Program-made: the position numbers and the translations under genes | Assembly: GCA_911728435.2 (NCBI GenBank) | Contig: CAJVRQ020000074.1 | Location: forward strand, 62,001-126,000 | DNA: 64,000 nucleotides | Direction: 5' to 3' | Origin: Apoderus coryli | Taxonomy: Eukaryota; Arthropoda; Insecta; Coleoptera; Attelabidae | In this document: positions 61,931-64,000 of the stretch, in pieces | How the letters are laid out: each line of letters begins with the position of its first letter | Position numbering within the stretch: position 1 is the first letter of the stretch | The notes under the pieces: model-generated | Database searches by the model: none | The model's input: the letters and a program-made list of their open reading frames with translations, nothing else | What the model was told of the DNA's origin: nothing

Positions 61931-62667
61931 GTAAAAAACGCGCTAAATCGTTCTAATTTGCTTTTTTATGTTTAATCTAATTTCTTTAGACTAATAGAAT
62001 TTACTTTTAATTTCTAAGTGAGAAAACAGTTTTTTGGGAGCCATTTGAAACGTTTAATTCTAAATAACAATATTTTAGTAACAAAACGCGCTAATTCGTT
62101 CTAAATTGCTTATTTACGCTTAATCTAACTTATTTTCACTAATAAAATTTACTTTTAAATTCTAAGTGAGGAAACAGCTTTTTGGGAGCCATTTGAAACG
62201 TTTAATTCTAAATAACAAAATTTTAGTAACAAGCCGCGCTAATTCGTTTTAAATTGCTTATTTACGCTTAATCTAACTTATTTTCACTAATAAAATTTAC
62301 TTTTAAATTCTAAGTGAGAAAACAGCTTTTTGGGAGCCATTTGAACGTTTAATTCTAAATAACAAAATTTTAGTAACAAAACGCGCTAATTCGTTCTAAA
62401 TTGCTTATTTACGCTTAATCTAACTTATTTTCACTAATAAAATTTACTTTTAAATTCTAAGTGAGAAAACAGCTTTTTGGGAGCCATTTGAAAAGTTTAA
62501 TTCTAAATAACAAAATTTTAGTAACAAAACGCGCTAAATCGTTTTAATTTGCTTTTTTATGCTTAATCTAATTTCTTTAGACCAATAAAATTTACTTTTA
62601 AATTCTAAGTGAGAAAACAGCTTTTTGGCAGCCATTTGAACGTTCAATTCTAAATAACAAAATTTTA
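61931..62667. repeat. Pentameric higher-order unit, copy 4 (737 bp)
   Basis: Private changes: AACAAGCCGCGC in E3 (62,228), GACCAATAAAAT in E5 (62,580) and GAACGTTCAATTC at the end (62,639). The next monomer starts GTAAAAAAACG and is B-type, so the higher-order phase ends here. Confidence 0.92.
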
Positions 62668-64000
62668 GTAAAAAAACGCGCTAATTCGTTCTAAATTGCT
62701 TATTTACGCTTAATCTAACTTATTTTCACTAATAAAATTTACTTTTAAATTCTAAGTGAGAAAACAGCTTTTTGGGAGCCATTTGAAAAGTTTAATTCTA
62801 AATAACAAAATTTTAGTAACAAAACGCGCTAATTCGTTCCAAATTGCTTATTTACGCTTAATCTAATTTCTTTTGACTAATAAAATTAACTTTTAAATTC
62901 TAAGTGAGAAAACAGCTTTTTGGGAGCCATTTGAACGTTTAATTCTAAATATCAAAATTTTAGTAACAAAACGCTCTAATACGTTCTAAATTGCTTTTTT
63001 ATGCTTAATCTAATTTCTTTTGACTAATAAAATTTACTTTTAAATTCTAAGTGAGAAAACAGCTTTTTGGGAGCCATTTGAACGTTTAATTCTAAATAAC
63101 AAAATTTTAGTAACAAAACGCGCTAATTCGTTCTAAATTGCTAATTTACGCTTAATCTAACTTATTTTCACTAATAAAATTTACTTTTAAATTCTATGTG
63201 AGAAAACAGCTTTTTGGGAGCCATTTGAAAAGTTTAATTCTAAATAACAAAATTTTAGTAACAAAACGCTCTAATTCGTTCTAATTTGCTTTTTTATGCT
63301 TAATCTAATTTGTTTTGACTAATAAAATTTACTTTTATATTCTAAGTGAGAAAACAGCTTTTTGGGAGCCATTTGAAAAGTTTAATTCTAAATAACAAAA
63401 TTTTAGTAACAAAACGCGCTAAATCGTTCTAATTTGCTTTTTTATGCTTAATCTAATTTCTTTTGACCAATAAAATTTACTTTTAAATTCTAAGTGAGAA
63501 AACAGCTTTTTGGGAGCCATTTGAAAAGTTTAATTCTAAATAACAAAATTTTAGTAACAAAACGCTCTAATTCGTTCTAATTTGCTTTTTTATGCTTAAT
63601 CTAATTTGTTTTGACTAATAAAATTTACTTTTATTTTCTAAGTGAGAAAACAGCTTTTTGGGAGCCATTTGAAAAGTTTAATTCTAAATAACAAAATTTT
63701 AGTAACAAAACGCACTAATTCGTTCTAATTTCTTTTGACTAATAAAATTTACTTTTAAATTCTAAGTGAGAAAACAGCTTTTTGGGAGCCATTTGAAAAG
63801 TTTAATTCTAATTAACAAAATTTTAGTAACAAAACGCTCTAATTCGTTCTAAATTGCTTATTTACGCTTAATCTAACTTATTTTCACTAATAAAATTTAC
63901 TTTTAAATTCTAAGTGAGAAAACAGCTTTTTGGGAGCCATTTGAAAAGTTTAATTCTAAATAACAAAATTTTAGTAACAAAACGCGCTAAATCGTTCTAG
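62668..64000. repeat. Right-hand mixed segment
   Basis: B, AAATTAACTTTT, AAATATCAAAATT/GCTCTAATACG and B monomers (as near 58,690-59,330), then A and G monomers. A dimer step is visible from the shared private change TTTGTTTTGAC at 63,311 and 63,607 (296 bp apart). After the short monomer at 63,702 come A/B monomers to the window edge, which cuts a monomer at position 27. Confidence 0.8.
63702..63825. repeat. Truncated monomer (124 bp, 24-bp deletion between internal repeats)
   Basis: GTTCTAATTT continues directly as CTTTTGAC. In the full monomer the word TCTAATTT occurs at positions 23-30 and 47-54. One copy and the 24 bp between the two starts are missing, an exact deletion between direct repeats. 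Seen once only. Confidence 0.95.

Larger units (their letters stand above)
1..64000. repeat. Tandem satellite DNA array, 148-bp monomer, fills the window
   Basis: Units starting GTAACAAAACGC recur at 1, 149, 297, 445, 592, 740, 888, 1036, 1184, 1332 and so on to the end, a step of 147 or 148 bp. All copies are in the same direction and no inverted copy was seen. Length varies mainly at positions 119-124 (GAAAAG or GAAACG gives 148, GAACG gives 147) and in a T run near position 78. No unrelated sequence longer than a couple of bases interrupts the array. Both window edges lie inside it, so its true length is unknown. Each monomer has TAA/TGA/TAG in all three forward frames and the complements of stops in all three reverse frames, so coding is excluded. 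An array like this is typical of eukaryotic constitutive heterochromatin; a centromeric role is possible but is inference. Confidence 0.98.

Noticed and set aside
1..64000. CRISPR array (regular repeats)
   Set aside because: Repeats are contiguous 148-bp units without unique spacers. The variable parts are shared point differences, not spacer sequences, and no cas genes are present.
1..64000. Protein-coding repeat gene
   Set aside because: Every monomer contains stops in all six frames (forward TAA at positions 2, 15, 25, 44, 49, 63, 86, 126 and 136, among others), and the 148-bp step rotates the frame.
1..64000. Telomeric or subtelomeric short repeat
   Set aside because: No TTAGG, TTAGGC, TTTAGGG or TTAGGG runs. 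TCTAA words inside the monomer are isolated and irregularly spaced.
1..64000. RNA polymerase III gene, tRNA-like or SINE origin of the monomer
   Set aside because: No B-box-like GGTTCGANNCC and no tRNA-like fold seen. T runs alone are not evidence in DNA with about 24% G+C.
1..64000. Ribosomal intergenic spacer
   Set aside because: No rRNA gene sequence in 64 kb and the unit is much shorter and richer in A+T than usual spacer repeats interleaved with genes.
63990..64000. Array edge at the end of the window (CGTTCTAG instead of CGTTCTAA)
   Set aside because: Only the last base differs. It may be an ordinary variant, and nothing beyond it can be seen.
1..64000. Bacterial or phage genome segment
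   Set aside because: No coding capacity over 64 kb, and a homogeneous 148-bp tandem array of this size is not known to me from bacterial chromosomes or phages.

Overview
The whole 64-kb window is one uninterrupted satellite DNA array. A 147-148 bp monomer is repeated head to tail, in one orientation, from the first base to the last, about 430 times (64,000 divided by a mean near 147.6). I see no protein gene, RNA gene, transposon, CRISPR array or unique sequence. A typical monomer is about 24% G+C. Every monomer carries stop codons in all six frames, and 148 is not a multiple of 3, so no frame stays open for more than a few dozen codons. An array of this size and kind points to eukaryotic heterochromatin: centromeric, pericentromeric or subtelomeric. 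Nothing present fixes the species. CpG is not depleted in the monomer, which weakly argues against a heavily CpG-methylated genome.

The monomers are not identical. About 25 diagnostic sites, mostly in monomer positions 13-63 and 101-127 (numbering from GTAACAAAACGC), define recurring types. I call them A (GCTCTAATTCG, TTTTGAC), B (GCGCTAATTCG, GCTTATTTACGC, TTTTCAC), C (GCGCTAAATCG, TTTAGAC, GGCAGCC), D (GCTCTAATACG, TTTTCAC, often CAGATTTTT), G (GCGCTAAATCG, TTTTGACC), H (GCGCTAAATCG, TTTTGACT), K (D-like with CAGTTTTTTGGG) and L (TTTAAACTAAT). A 61-bp-deleted 87-bp monomer ('delta') occurs 18 times with one identical junction. It is always followed by a monomer starting GCACTAATACG.

Layout: 1-1,035, A/H-rich monomers; 1,036-5,160, block R1 with two delta monomers; 5,160-11,875, D/G/L/K monomers with a third delta; 11,875-15,447, block R2; 15,448-19,168, block R3; 19,168-25,350, second copy of 5,160-11,600. 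R1 plus what follows is therefore repeated at an offset of 14,032 bp. About 22,995-27,870 and 27,870-32,750 are a tandem duplication of period 4,878 bp. 32,754-34,500 is an older B-rich segment with a 200-bp composite monomer, repeated at 53,445-55,110. 34,500-38,570 holds a delta-punctuated higher-order repeat. 38,572-40,935 is an octamer present twice, with a third copy at 42,775-43,956. 40,492-45,650 reuses R-type blocks. About 46,050-48,700 and 48,700-51,350 are a tandem duplication of period 2,656 bp. 51,400-59,718 is mixed. 59,719-62,667 is a clean five-monomer higher-order repeat, four copies of 737-738 bp. 62,668-64,000 is mixed again.

The picture is of nested unequal exchange and local conversion acting on a homogeneous array. 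Duplication units range from 2 monomers (295 bp) to about 95 monomers (14 kb). I found no coding 'system'. What is of interest is the architecture: near-nucleosomal monomer length, an almost invariant core with an imperfect dyad, a propagated deletion that marks higher-order units, and several age layers of duplication. All coordinates of block edges are approximate, because identical sequence on both sides hides the exact crossover.
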